The notes beneath the pieces were generated by a model that saw only the letters and a program-made list of their open reading frames with translations, did no database searches and was not told the DNA's origin. A program made the translations under genes and the position numbers. Of a stretch of 64,000 nucleotides of DNA, positions 19,501-32,805 are shown piece by piece. Position 1 is the stretch's first letter. Each line of letters starts with the position of its first letter. Source of the stretch: Scylla paramamosain (lineage: Eukaryota; Arthropoda; Malacostraca; Decapoda; Portunidae); the NCBI RefSeq assembly GCF_035594125.1, contig NC_087198.1, forward strand, positions 1,559,779-1,623,778, given 5' to 3'.

Positions 19501-22500
19501 CTTGTTTTGTATGCGTTTTAGCGTTTCCGTATGTAAGGAACTTAAAAACACTTAAAGGCAAGTTATTGGTACAAGATGGTTTTATTCCCATGTAATGTGA
19601 TTGCCCTGCTTTTTTAGTGCATTATTGCCTAACACGCTCAAAAAAAAAAAAAACTTAAAAGACACTTTTCTGGTAATATTTTTTTTTCACACATAAAGCT
19701 AGTTTCGCATGCAATTTGGGGTTTTGGTAAGAATGTTAAAAAGATTCAAAATACACCCATTTGGTAAAGTTGTTCTGTTTCCCAATTGAGTGTTATTCAT
19801 GAATTTCAGCATTTTGCTATAAAAGAAACATCTCCATATACACGAGTTTTTGCGTGTTTTGCCTTGTGGTTCTTGTGAAACTATAAAACACTCATTTTAC
19901 ACGTTTCTCGTAATGTCCTTTTCTTTCCCAATATAGAGTGCTTTGCAACTATTTTCGCGTTTTCTGTAGGTAACAAGCTCAAAAACACTCATAATATAAC
20001 TTTTTAGTAATATTATTCTATTTCTTCATATTGGTTGGTTTGCATCTGTTTTAATGTTTTTCTAATTAAAACACTAAAAAGACACGTTTTCAGTAATTTT
20101 GTTTTGGATTCCCATATAGAGTGACTTCCATATTATTTATCGTTTTGGTGCCTAACTTGCTGAAAAACACTGAAAAGACAGGTATCTGGTAAAGTCGTTT
20201 AATTTCCTCATATAGGTGGCTTTGCATACACTTTAGGGTTTGGTACATAACAGTCCGAAAAAAAAGAAGCTAAAAATAACTTTTTTCATATTATTTTTTT
20301 TCACATAATTTCCCTGAATTTTGCCAGATTTTTTGCATATGTATGAAGATAAATAACAAAAAAAAAATATCCTTGTTTTTATTTATTTATTTATTTTCTC
20401 TATAAAGATTATTATTTGTGGGTTTTAACTCTTTTCGTACTTATGGAACTTAAAAACACTCATAATACGCGTTTCTCGTAATGTCCTTTCGTTTCCCAAA
20501 CATAGATTTCTTTGCATGTATTTAAGCGTTTTTATACGTAACAGATCAAAAACACCGAAAATTAATGTTTTTCGTAATGTTATTTTGTTTCTCCATAAGG
20601 GGTGTTTTGCATGCATTTTAGTGTTTTGGTATGTAAGGAGCTGAAAAACACTTAAAGACAAGTTCTTGGTAAATGTTGGTTTTATTCCCATGTAATGTCA
20701 TTTCCCTGCTTTTTTGTGCTTTATTGCCTAACACGCTCAAAAACACTCAAAAAACACTCTTTTTCTGGTAATGTCATTTATTTCCCACATAAAGCTAATT
20801 TCGCATGTAATTTCGAGTTTTGTGAAAAAAAATCAAAATACACGCATTTGGTAAGGTTGTTCTGTTTCTCAATTAAGAGTGTTATTCATGAATTTCAGCG
20901 TTTTGGTATCTAAGAAACATCTTCATATACACGAGTTTTTGCTTGTTTTTTCCTTGTGGTTCTTGTGAAACTATAAAACACATTATAAACGTTTCTCGTA
21001 ATGTCCTTTTGTTTCCCAATATAGAGAGATTTGCATCCATTTTCGCTCAAAAACAAAAAAATAATACCTTTTTTGGTAATATTATTCTATTTCATGATAT
21101 TGGTTGATTTGCATTCGTTTTAGCGTTTTTCTACGTAAAACACTGAAAAGACACGTTTTCAGTAATTTTCCTTTGGATTTCCATACAGACTGACTTCCAT
21201 ATTATTTATTGTTTTGGTGCCTAACATACTGAAAAACAGGCAAAAGACAGGTTTCAGGTAAAGTCGTTTAATTTCCCCATATAGGAGGCTCTATATGCAG
21301 TTTAGGGTTTGGTACATAACAGTCTGAAAAAAAAGGCTAAAATTAACTTTTTTGATTTTTTTCACATAAATTCCCTGAATTTTGCCAAAATTTTGGCATC
21401 TCGGTACCTATGAAGATTAATAACAAAAAAAAATGCTATTTTTTCATTTATTTATTTATTTTTGGTACTTAAGGAACGTATAAACACTCATAATACTCGT
21501 TTCTCGTAATGTCCTTTTGTTTCCTAAAGATAAGGTTCTTTGCATGTATTTAAGCGTTTTTATAGGTAACATGATCAAAAACACTCAAAATATACCTTTT
21601 TCATAATGTTATTCTATTTCTTCATATTGGTTGGTTTCCATCCGTTTTAGCGTTTTTCTACGTAAAACACAGAAAAGACACGTTTTCAGTAATTTTGTTT
21701 TTGATTCCCATATAGAGTGACTTCCATGTTATTTATCATTTTGATGCCTAACATGCAGAAAAAAAACTCAAAAGACAGGTTTCTTGTAAAGTCGTTTAAT
21801 TTCCCCATATAGGTAGCTTTGCATACACTTTAGGGTTTGGTACATAAGTCCGAAAAAAAGCTAAAATTAACTTTTTTCATAATATGCTTTTTTCACGTAA
21901 TTTTCCTGAATTTTGCCAGAATTTTTGCATCATGGTACCTATGAAGATCAATAAAAAAAAAATGCTGTTTTTATTTTTTTTATTTTTTTCTCTATAAAGA
22001 GTGTTATTTGTGGTTTTTAGCTTTTTGGTACTTAAGGAACTTCTAAACACTCATAATACACATTCTTCGCAATGTCCTTTCATTCCCAAACATAGGGTTC
22101 TTTGCATGTATTTAGGCGTTTTTATTGGTAACAATCCCAAAAGCACTCAAAATACATGTTTTTTGAGAATGTTATTCTGTTTTTGCATAAAGGGTGTTTT
22201 GCATGGGTTTTAACGTTTTGGTATGTAAGGAGCTCAAAAAAACTTAAAAGCAAGTTCTTGGTAAAAGTTGGTTATATTCCCATGTAATGTGATTGCCCTG
22301 CTTTTTAGTGCTTTATTACCTAACACGCTGAAAATCACTAAAAAGACACTTTTTTTAGTAATTTTTTTTTCCACAGTTCCCCATGTAATTTGGGATTGGA
22401 CCACTAAGAATGTGAAAAAAAAACACTCAAAATACACTCATTTCCTAAGATTGTTCTGTTTCTCAATTAAGAGTATTATTCATGAGTTTTAGCATTTTGG

Positions 22501-25500
22501 TATCTAAGAAACTTCTCCATAGATACGAGTTTTTGCGTTTTTTGCCTTATGGTTCTTGAAAAGTATTAAAACATTCATTATACAATTTTCTTGTAATAGC
22601 CTTTTTTTTCCCAATACAGACTGCTTTACATTCATTTTTACGTTTTTTGTAGGTAACAAGCTCAAAAACACTCAACTTTTTTGTGATGTTATTCTATTTC
22701 TTCATATTGGTTGGTTTCCATCCGTTTTAGGGTTCTACGCTAAATCTGAAAAGACACGTTTTCAGTAATATTGTTGAAATAACGGAAAACAGCGACACGT
22801 TTCTTGTAAAGTCGTGTAATTTCCTCATATAGGTGGCTTTGCATGCACTTCCGGGTTTCGTACATAACTCCGGAAAAAGCTAAAATTATTTTTTTTCACA
22901 TAATTTCCCTGAATTTTCTCAGAATTTTGGCATCTCGGTACCAATGAAGATGAATAACAAAAAAAAAAATCTATTTAAAGAAAAAAAAATCTCTATAAAG
23001 TGTTATTTGTGGGTTTCAGATTTTTGGTACTTAAGGAACTTAAACATACTCATAATACACGTTTTTCGTAATGTCCTTTCGTTTCACAAACATAGCGTTC
23101 TTTGCATGTATTTAAGCGATTTTATAGGTAACATGATCAAAAACACTCAAAATACATGTTTTTGGTAATGTTATTCTGTTTCTCCATAAAGGTTGTTTTG
23201 CATGTGTTTAGCGGTTTGGTATGTAAGAAGTTAAAAAACACTTAAAGGCAAATTCTTCGTAAAATTTAGTTTTATTCCAGTGTAATGTGATTGTTCTGCT
23301 TTAAAGTGTTTTGTTGCATATAACGCTCAAAAACACTCAAAAGACACTTTTCTGGTAATGTCATTTTTTTCCCACAAAGCTAGTTTCGCATGTAATTTGG
23401 GATTTTCATAACTAGGAATGTGAAAAACACTCAAAATACACTCATTTGGTAAGGTAGTTCTGTTTTTCAATTAAAAGTGTTATTCTTGAGTTTTAGCGTT
23501 TTGGTATGTAAGAAACTTCTCTATATACACGAATTTTTGCGTTTTTTGCCTTGTGGTTCTTGTGAAACTATAAAACACTCATTATACACGTTTCTCGTAA
23601 CTTTTGCTTACCTATATAGAGTGCGTACCATCCATTTGCGCGTTTTTTGTAAGTGAAAAGCTCAAAAACACTTTTTGGTAATGTTAATCTATTTCTTCAT
23701 ATTTGTTGGTTTGCATCCGTTTCAGCGTTTTTCTACGTAAAACACTGAAAAGAAATGTTTTCAGTAATTTTGTTTTGGATTCACATATTGACTGACTTCC
23801 ATATTATTTATCGTTTTAGTGCCTAACATGCTGAAAAACACTGAAAAGACAGGTTTCTGGAAAAGTCGTTGAACTTCCTTATATAGGTGGCATGGACTTT
23901 AGAGTTTGGTACATAAAAATCCGAAAAAGAGCTATAATAAACTTTTTTGATAATGTTCTTTTTTCCACATAAGTTCCCTGAATTTTGGCAGAATTTTGGC
24001 ATCTTGGTACCTATGAAAATCAATATAAAAAAAGCTATTTTTTTTTTATTTATTTATTTTTTCTCTATAAAGAGTGTTATTTGTGGGTTTTAACGTTTTG
24101 GTACTTAAGGAACTTTAAACGGTCCTAATACACGTTTCTCGTAATGTCCTTTCGTTCCCAAACATAGGGTTCTTTGCATGTATTTAAGCGTTTTTATAGG
24201 TAACATGATCAAAACACTTAAAACACATGTTTTTAGTAATGTTATTCTGCATCTCCATTAAGGAGTTTTTTGCATGCGTTTTAGCGTTTTGGTTTTTAAG
24301 AAGGTCAAAAACACTTCAAGGCAAGTTCTTGGTAAAAGTTGGTTTTATTCCCATGTAATGTGATTGCCCTGTTTTTTTTTTGTGTGTGTTTGATTTATTG
24401 CCTAACACGCTCAAAAACACTCAAAAGACACTTCAGGTAATGTAATTTTTTTTTTCTAACATAGTTTCACGTGCTATTTCGAGTTTTGCTAAGAATGTGA
24501 AAAACACTCAAAATACACGCATATGGTAAGGTTGTTCTGTTTCTCAATTAATATTGTTATTCATGAGTTTCAGCATTTTGGTATCTAAGAAACTTCTTTA
24601 TATACACGAGTTTTTGCGTTTTTTGCGTTTTGGTTCTTGTGAACCACAAGTTCTTTTGCTCAAAAATAATAAGACACTCATGACACACGTTTCTTGTAAT
24701 GTCCTTTTGTTTCCATTTTCGCATTTTTTGTAGGTAACAAGCTCAAAAACACTCAAAATGTACCTTTTTGGTAATGTTATTTTATTTCATCTTATTGGTT
24801 GGGTTGCATCCGTTTTAGCGTTTTTCTACGTAAAACACCAAAAAGACACGTTTTCAGTAATTTTGTTTTACATTCCCATATAGAGTGACTTGCATATTAT
24901 TTACCGTTATGGTGCCAAACAAGCTGAAAAACACTCATAAGACAGTTTTCTGGCAAAGATGTTTGATTTCCCCATATAAGAGGCTTTGCATGCACTTTAG
25001 GGTTTGCTACATAACAGTACGAAAAAAAAAGCTAAAATTAACTTTTTTGATAATTGACTTATATTTTCCTGAATTTTGCCCAAATTTTGGCATCTAGGTA
25101 CCTGTGAAGATGAAAAAAGAAAGAAAAAAATATCGTATTTATTTATTTATTTTTTCTCAATAAAGAGTGTTATTTGTGGCTTTTAGCTTTTTGGTAAATA
25201 GTGATCTTAAAAACACTCATAATACACGTTTCTCGTAATGTCCTTTCGTTTCCCAAAAATAGGGTTCTTTCCATGTATTTAAGCGTTTTTATTGGTAACT
25301 TGATCAAAAACACTCAAAATATATGTTTTTGGTAATGCTATTCTCTTTCTCCATAAAGTGTGTTTTGCAGGCGTTTTAGCGTTTTGGTATATAAGGAGCT
25401 CAAAACACTTAAAGGCAAGTTCTTGGTAAAAAATGATTTTATTGCCATGTAAAGTGATTCTCATGGTTTTTGTTGCTTTATTACCTATCACGCTCAAAAA

Positions 25501-28009
25501 CACTCAAAAGACACTTTTCTGGTAATGTCATTTTTTTTTCCCACATAAAGCTGGTTTCGCATGCAATTTGGGATTTTGGTAACTAAGAATGTGAAAAGAA
25601 AAGAACTAAATACACGCTAAAGAACTAAATAACTAAATACTAAATAAGAAAAACTAAATACACGCATTTAGTAAAGTTGTTCTGTTTCTCAATTAAGAGT
25701 GTTATACATGAGTTTCAGCATTTTGGTATCTAGGAAACTTCTCCATATACACGAGTTTTTGCGTTTTTTGCCTTGTTGTTCTTTTGAACTATAATACACT
25801 CACTATACACTTTTCTCGCAATGTCCCTTTGTTTCCCAAAATAGAGTCCTTTGTATCAATTTTAGAGTTTTTTTGTAGGTAACAAGCTCAAAAACACTCA
25901 AAAAATACCTTTTTAGTGTTTTTTTCTATTTCTTGATATTGGTTGGTTTGCATCCATTTTAACGTTTTTCTATGTAAAACACTGGGAAGACACGTTTTCA
26001 GTAATTTTGTTTTGGATTCTCATATAAAGTGAGTTCCTTATTATTTATCATTTTGGTGCCTAACATGCTGAAAAACACTCAAAAGACAGATTTCTGGTAA
26101 GGTCGTTTAATTTCCTCATATAAGAGGCTTTGCATGCACTTTAGGGTTTGGTATATAACAGTCCGAAAAAAAAGCAAAAAAAAAACTTTTTTTATAATTT
26201 TCTTTTATCATATAATAGCCCGGAATTTTCCCAGAATTTTGGCATCTCGGTACCTATGAAGATGAATAACAAAAAAAAACCTTTTTTTTTATTTCTTATT
26301 TATTTATTTTTTTTTGTAAATAAAGAGTGTTATTTGTGGGTTTTAGCTTTTCGGTACTGAAGGAACTAAACAACACTCATAATACATATTTCTCGTAATG
26401 TCTTTTCGTTTCCCAAACATGAGGTTCTTTGCATGTATTTAAGCGTTTTTATAGATAACATGATCAAAAACACTCAAAATACATATTTTTCGTAATGTTA
26501 TTCTGTTTCTCCATAAAGTTTGTTTTGCATGCGTTTTAGCGGTTTGGTATATAAGGAGCTCAAAAACATTTAAAGGCAAGTTTTTGGTATAAATTGGTGT
26601 TATTCCAATGCAATATGATTACCCTGCTTTTTAGTGCTTTATTGCCTATCACGCTCAAAAACACTTAAAAGACACTTTTCTGCTAATGTCATTTTTTTCT
26701 CATATAAAGGTTGTTTCGCATGCAATTTGGGGTTTTGGTAACTAAGAATGTGAAAAGCACTCAAAATACACGCATTTAGTAAGGTTGTTCTGTTTCTCAA
26801 TTAAGAGACTTTCAGCATTTTTGTATCTAGGAACCTTCTCCATATACACGAGTTTTTGTGTTTTTTGCCTTTTGGTTCTTTTGAACTATAAAAAACTCAT
26901 TATACACTTTTCTTGCAAAGTCCTTTTGTTTTCTTATATAGAGTGCTTTGCATCAATTTTCGCGTTTTTTGTAGGTAACAAGCTGAAAAACATTCAAAAT
27001 ATACCTTTTTGGTAATGTTTTTCTATTTCTTGATATTGGTTGGTTTGCATCCGTTTTAGCGTTTTTCTACGTAAAACACAGAAAAAACACGTTTTCATCA
27101 ATTTTTTTTTTTATTCACATATAGAGTGAGTTCCTTATCGTTTTGGTGGTATTTATCGTTTTTTATGCTGAAAACACTAAAAAAACAGATTTTTGTTAAG
27201 GTCGTTTAATTTACTGTTTGGATGCACTTTAGGGTTTGGTACATAACAGTTTGAAAAAAAAACTAAAATTAACGTTTTTGATCATTTTCTTTTATCATAT
27301 AATAGTCCTGAATTTTCCCAGAATTTTGGCATCTCGGTACATATGAACATAAATAACACAAAAAAAAATCCTATTTTTTTTATTTTCTTACTTTTTTTCT
27401 AAATAAAAAGTGTTATTTGTGGGTTTTAGCTTTTTGGTACTTAAGGAACTTAAAAACACCTTTCACTCTTTTGGTAATGTTCTTTTTTCCACATAAATTC
27501 CCTGAAATTTGGTAGAATTTTGGCATCTCGGTACCTATATGGATAAATAACAAAAAAAAATAAAAAATAAAAAAAAAATAAATAAATAAATAAAAAATCC
27601 AATTTTTTTAAATTTTTGTTAATTATTTTTTTCTAGATAAAGAGTGTTATATGTGGGTTTTAGCTTTTAGGTACTGAAAGAACTTTTAGGTACTGAAAGA
27701 AAAACACTCATAATACACGTTTCTCGTAATGTCCTTTCGTTTCCCAAACATAAAGTTCTTTGCATGTATTTAAGCGTTTTTATAGATATCATGATCAAAA
27801 ACACTCAAAATACATGTATTTGGTAATATTATTCTGTTTCTCCATAAAATGTATTTTGCATGCATTTTAGCGTTTTGGTATGTAAGGAGCTCCAAAAAAC
27901 TTAAAGGCAAGTTCTTGGTAAAATTTGCTTTTATTCCCATGTAATGTGATTGCCCTTCCTTTTAGTGCTTTATTGAGTAACACGTTCAAAAACACTCAAA
28001 AGACATGCA
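19501..28009 (+). repeat. Higher-order satellite array, segment 3
   Basis: HOR array in the forward direction, with anchors at about 20325, 21384, 21918, 22923, 23990, 25083, 26236, 27320 and 27510. The units from 22923 to 26236 are the most regular (1.07-1.15 kb). Between 22923 and 23990 the conserved AACAC of successive monomers is spaced mostly 92-96 bp, with one ~149-bp and one ~73-bp exception. Units near 25.7-27.4 kb belong to a second subfamily (see findings). A/T slippage, with ATAA units, is at 27540-27600, and an ACTAAATA cluster is at 25600-25670. No gene seen. Confidence 0.9.
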
Positions 28010-28478
28010 AGGCCTCGCATATGAGGAAATAAGAGACCTTACCAGAAATCTGTCTTTTGAGTGTTTTTCAGCACGTTAGGCACCAAAACGATAACTAATA
28101 AGGAACTCACTCTATGTGGGAATCCAAAAGAAAATTGCTGAAAACCTGTTTTCTCAATGTTTTACGTGTTTACGCAAACCAACCAATATCAAGAAGCAGA
28201 AAAACATTACCAAAAATGTATATTTTGAGTGTTTTTGAGCTTGTTACTTACAAAAAAAAAAAACGCAAAAATTGATACAAAGCACTCTATATTGGGAAAC
28301 AAAAGGGACATTGCAAGAAAAGTGTATAATGAATGTTTTATAGTTCAAAAAAACCACAAGGCAAAAAACGCAAAAACTCGTGTATATGGAGAAGTTTTCT
28401 AGATACCAAAATGCAGAAACTCGTGAATAACACTCTTCATTGAGAAACAGACCAACCTTACTAAATGCGTGTCAAAAA
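28010..28478 (-). repeat. Inverted island within the HOR array (copy 2)
   Basis: Same inverted block as at 5985-6455. It has the same entry (CAAGGCCTCGCATATGAGG), the same complement-strand monomers and the same exit (GCGTGTCAAAAACACTAAAAGG). Flanking sequence on the left (HOR linker at about 27510-28009) also corresponds to that of copy 1. On the right, copy 1 lacks about 0.4 kb that is present here. Confidence 0.9.
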
Positions 28479-31400
28479 CACTAAAAGGCAAGTTCTTCGT
28501 AAAAGTTGGTTTTATTCCCATGTAATATGATTGCCCTGCTTTTTAGTGCTTTATTGCCTAACACGCTGAAAAACACTCAAAGACACTTTTCTGGTAATGT
28601 CATATTTTTCCCACATAAAGCTAGTTTCGCATGGAATTTGGGGTTTTGGTAACTAAGAATGTAAAAAAAACACTCAAAATACACGCATTTAGTGAGGTTG
28701 TTCTGTTTCTTGATTAAAAGTGTTATTCGTGGGTTTCAAAATTTTGGTATCTTAGAAACTTCTCCATACAGTCGAGTTTTTGCGTTTTTTGCCTTGTGAT
28801 TCTGGTGAAACTATAAAACACTCATTATATACGCTTCTAGTTATGTCCTTTTTTTTCCTTATATAGAGTGCTTTGCATCCATTTTCGCGTTTTTTTTTAT
28901 GTAACATGCTCAAAAACACACAAAATATACTTTTTTGGTAATGTTATTCTATTTATTTATATTAGTTGGTTTGCATCTGTTTTAGCGTTTCTCTGCGTAA
29001 ATCTTTTAGAAGACACGTTTCCAGTAATTTTGTTTTGGATTTCCATATAGAGTGACTTTCATATTATTTATCCTTTTGGTGCCTAACATGCTTTTTGGTG
29101 CCTTTTGCTTCCCAATATAGAGTGCTTTCCATCCATTTTCGCGTTTTTTGTAGGTAACAATTTCAAAAACACAAAAAAATATACCATTTTGGTAATGTTA
29201 ATCTATTTCTTCATTTTGGTTGTTTTGCATCCATTTTAGCGTTTTCTACGTAAAACACCGAAAAGACACGTTTTCAGTAATTTTGTTTTAGATTCTCATA
29301 TAGATTGACTTCCTTGGGTTTTATCGTGTTGGTTCCTAACATGCTGAAAAACACTCATAAGACAGTTTTCAGGCAAAGACATTTAATTTCACCATATAGG
29401 TGGCTTTGCATGCACTTTAGGGGTTTGGTACATAACAGTCTGAAAAAAAAGCTAAATTTAACTTTTTTGATAATGTCCTTATTTCATATAATTTCCTGAA
29501 ATTTTCCCGAATTTTGGCACCTCGTTACCTGTGAAGATGAATAAGAATGAAAAAAAAATGTTTTTTTTTTCTCAATAAAGAGTGTAATTTGAGGCTTTTA
29601 GCTTTTTCGTACTTAATGAATTTAAAAGCACTCATAATACATGTTTCTCGTCATGTCCTTTCATTTTCCCAAAATGGGGTTCTTTGCATGTATTTAAGCG
29701 TTTTTATTGGTAACGTGATCAAAAACTCTCAAAATACATGTTTTTGTTAATGTTATTCTGTTTCACCATAAAGTGTATTTTGCATGCATTTTAGTGTTTT
29801 GGTATATAACGAGCTCAAATACACTTAAAGGCAAGTTCTTGTTAAAAATTGGTTTTATTTCAATGTAATGTGATTGCCCTGCTTTTTAGTGCTTTATTGC
29901 CTAACACGCTTAAAAACACTCAAAAGACATTTTTCTGGTAATGTCATTTTTTTTCCCACATAAAGCTGGTTTCGCATGTAATTTGGAGTTCTGGTAACTA
30001 AGGATATGAAAAGCACTCAAAATACACGCATTAAGTAAGATGGTTCTGTTTCTCAATTAAGAGTGTTGTTCCAGAGTTTCAGCATTTTGGAATGTAAGAA
30101 ACTTCTCTATATACACAAGTTTTTTGCGTTTTTTGCCTTGTAGTTCTTGTGAAACTATAAAACACTCATTATACACGTTCCTCGTAATGTCCTTTTGCTT
30201 CCCAATATAGAGTGCTTTCCATCCATTTTCGTGTTTTTTGTAGGTAACAATTTCAAAAATGCTCAAAATATACCTTTTTTGGTAATGTTATTTCATTTCT
30301 TCATATTGATTGGTTTGCATCCGTTTTAGCGTTTTTCTACGTAAAACACCGAAAAAACACGTTTTCAGTAATTTTGTTTTGGATACCCATATAGATTGAC
30401 TTCCATATTATTTATGGTGTTGGTTCCTAACATGCTGAAAAACACTCATAAGACCGTTTTCTGGCAAAGACATTTAATTTCCCCATATAGGTGGCTTTGC
30501 ATGCACTTTAGGGGTTTGGTACATAGCAGTCCGATAAAAACTTAATTTAACTTTTTCGATAATGTTCTTATTTCACATAATTTCCTGAATTTTGCCCGAA
30601 TTTTGGCATGTCGGTACCTGTGAAGATGAATAAGAAAGAAAAAAATATTGCATTTTTTTTTATTTATTTATTGTTTCTCAATAAAGAGTGTTATTTGTGG
30701 CTTTTAGCTTTTTGGTAATTAATGAACTTAAAAACACTCATAATACACGTTTCTCGTAATCTCCTTTCGTTTCCCAAAAATAGTGTTCTTTGCATGTATT
30801 TAAGCGTTTTTATTGGTAACATGATAAAAAAAAAACACTCAAAATACATGTTTTTGTTAATGTTATTCTGTTTCACCATAAAGAGTGTTTTCAATGCGTT
30901 TTAGTGTTTTGGTATATAAGGAACTCAAAAACACTTACAGGCAAGTTCTTGGTAAAAATTCGTTTTCCTCCAATGTAATGTGATATCCCTCTTTTTTAGT
31001 GCTTTATTGCCTATCACGGTCAAAAACACTCAAAAGACATTTTCTGGTAGTCATTTTTTTTATCCCACAAGTCTATTTTTGCATGCAATTTGGAATTTTG
31101 GTAACTAAGAATGTGAAAAGCACTAAAAAACACATGCATTTATTAAGGTTTTTCTGTTTCTCAATTAGGAGTGTTATACATGAGTTTTAGCATTTTTGTA
31201 TCTAGGTAACCTCTCCATATACACAAGATTTTGCGTTTTTTGCCTTGTGGTTCTTTTGAACAATAAAACACTCATTATACATTTTTCTTGCAATGTCCTT
31301 TTGTTTCCCAATATAGGGTGCTTTTCATCAATTTTCGCGTTTTTTTTTTTTTTTGCAGGTAGCAAAATATATCTTTTTAGTAACTTTTTTAGTAACTTTT

Positions 31401-32465
31401 TTAGTAACTTTTTTAGTAACTTTTTTAGTAACGTTTTTCTATTTCTTGATATTGGTTGCTTTGCATCCGTTTTAGCGATTTTCTACGTAAAACACTGAGA
31501 AGACATGTTTTCAGTAACTTTGTTTTGGAATCCCATATAGAGTGAGTTCCATATTATTTATCGTTTTGGTTCCTAACATGCTAAAAAAAAAGCACTCAAA
31601 ACACAGATTTCTGGTAAGGTCGTTTAATTTCCTCATATAGGAGACTTTGCATGCACTTTAGGGTTTGGTACATAACAATCCCAAAAAAAAGCTGAAATTA
31701 ACTTTTTTGATAATATTTTTTTATCATATGATTGCCCTGAATTTTCCCAGAATTTTGGCATCTCGGTACCTATGAATATGAATAACAAAAAAAAAAATAA
31801 TTCCTATTTTTTTAATTTTTATTTTTTTATTTTCTAAATAAAGAGTGTTATTTGTGGGTTTTAGCTTTTTGGTACTTAAGAAACTTAAAAAAAACACTCA
31901 TAATACACTTTTCTCGTAATGTCCTTTTGTTTCCCAAACATAATGTTCTTTCCATGTATTTAAGCGTTTTTATAGATAACATGATAAAAAACACTCAAAA
32001 TACATGTTTTTGGTAATGTTATTCTCTTTCTCCATAAAGTTTGTTTTGCATGCGTTTTAGCGGTTTGGTATTTAAGCAGCTCAAAAACACTTTAAGGCAA
32101 GTTTTTGGTATAAATTGGTGTTATTCCAATGTAATATCATTGCCCTGCTTTTTAGTACTTTGCATTTTGGATACCAAAATTGCCTATCACGCCGAAAAAC
32201 ACTTAAAAGACACTTTTCTGGTAATGTCATTTTTTTCTCACATAAAGGTTATTTCGCATGCAATTTGGGGTTTTGGTAACTAAGAATGTGAAAAGCACTC
32301 AAAATACACGCATTTAGTAAGGTTGTTCTGTTTCTCAGTTAAGAGTGTTATTCATGAGTTTCAGCATTTTGGTATCTAGGAACCTTCTCCATATACACGT
32401 TTTTGTGTTTTTTGCCTTTTGGTTCTTTTGAACTATAAAAAAAAAACTCATAATACACATTTGCC
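28479..32465 (+). repeat. Higher-order satellite array, segment 4
   Basis: Forward HOR units with anchors at about 29507, 30598 and 31748 (spacings about 1.09 and 1.15 kb). The unit ending at 31748 is of the second subfamily ('cttgatattgg', 'gagtgagttcc', 'catatgattgccc'). It contains a 12-bp slippage repeat at 31373-31433. The array ends in a strand switch at about 32466. No gene seen. Confidence 0.9.
31373..31433 (+). repeat. 12-bp tandem repeat (CTTTTTTAGTAA)n
   Basis: Five consecutive TTTTTTAGTAAC units replace what is a single TTTTTGGTAATG monomer start in sister HOR units. This is simple local slippage inside one monomer. Confidence 0.93.
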
Positions 32466-32805
32466 AAAAACGTGTATTTTGAATGTTTTTCAGCTTATTT
32501 CGTACCAATACGCAAAAATTCATCCATTTCACCCTTTATAAGGTAAAGAGACGACATTCCCAGAAAAAAAATGTTATTTCGGGGCTTTTCAGCGTTAGCC
32601 ACCAAAACTCTAAAGAGCATGGAAGACACTCTATATAATAATCAAAACAACATTATCAAAATGGTGTCTTTTGTATGTTTTTGAGCTTCTTACATTCCAA
32701 AATGCTAAAACGCTTGCACAATAGCCTTTATCGGGAGACATTACCAAAAACGTATGATTTAAGCGTTTTCCAGCTTTTTAGAAACCAAAACGCCTAAATG
32801 GATGT
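32466..32805 (-). repeat. Short inverted satellite segment
   Basis: From CCAAAAACGTGTATTTTGAA onward the monomers are complemented (GCATGGAAGACACTC, CATTACCAAAAACG). They return to the forward strand near TCACGTGTTTCAGTATTTTA at 32812. About 3.5 monomers of the non-HOR type. No gene. Confidence 0.8.
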
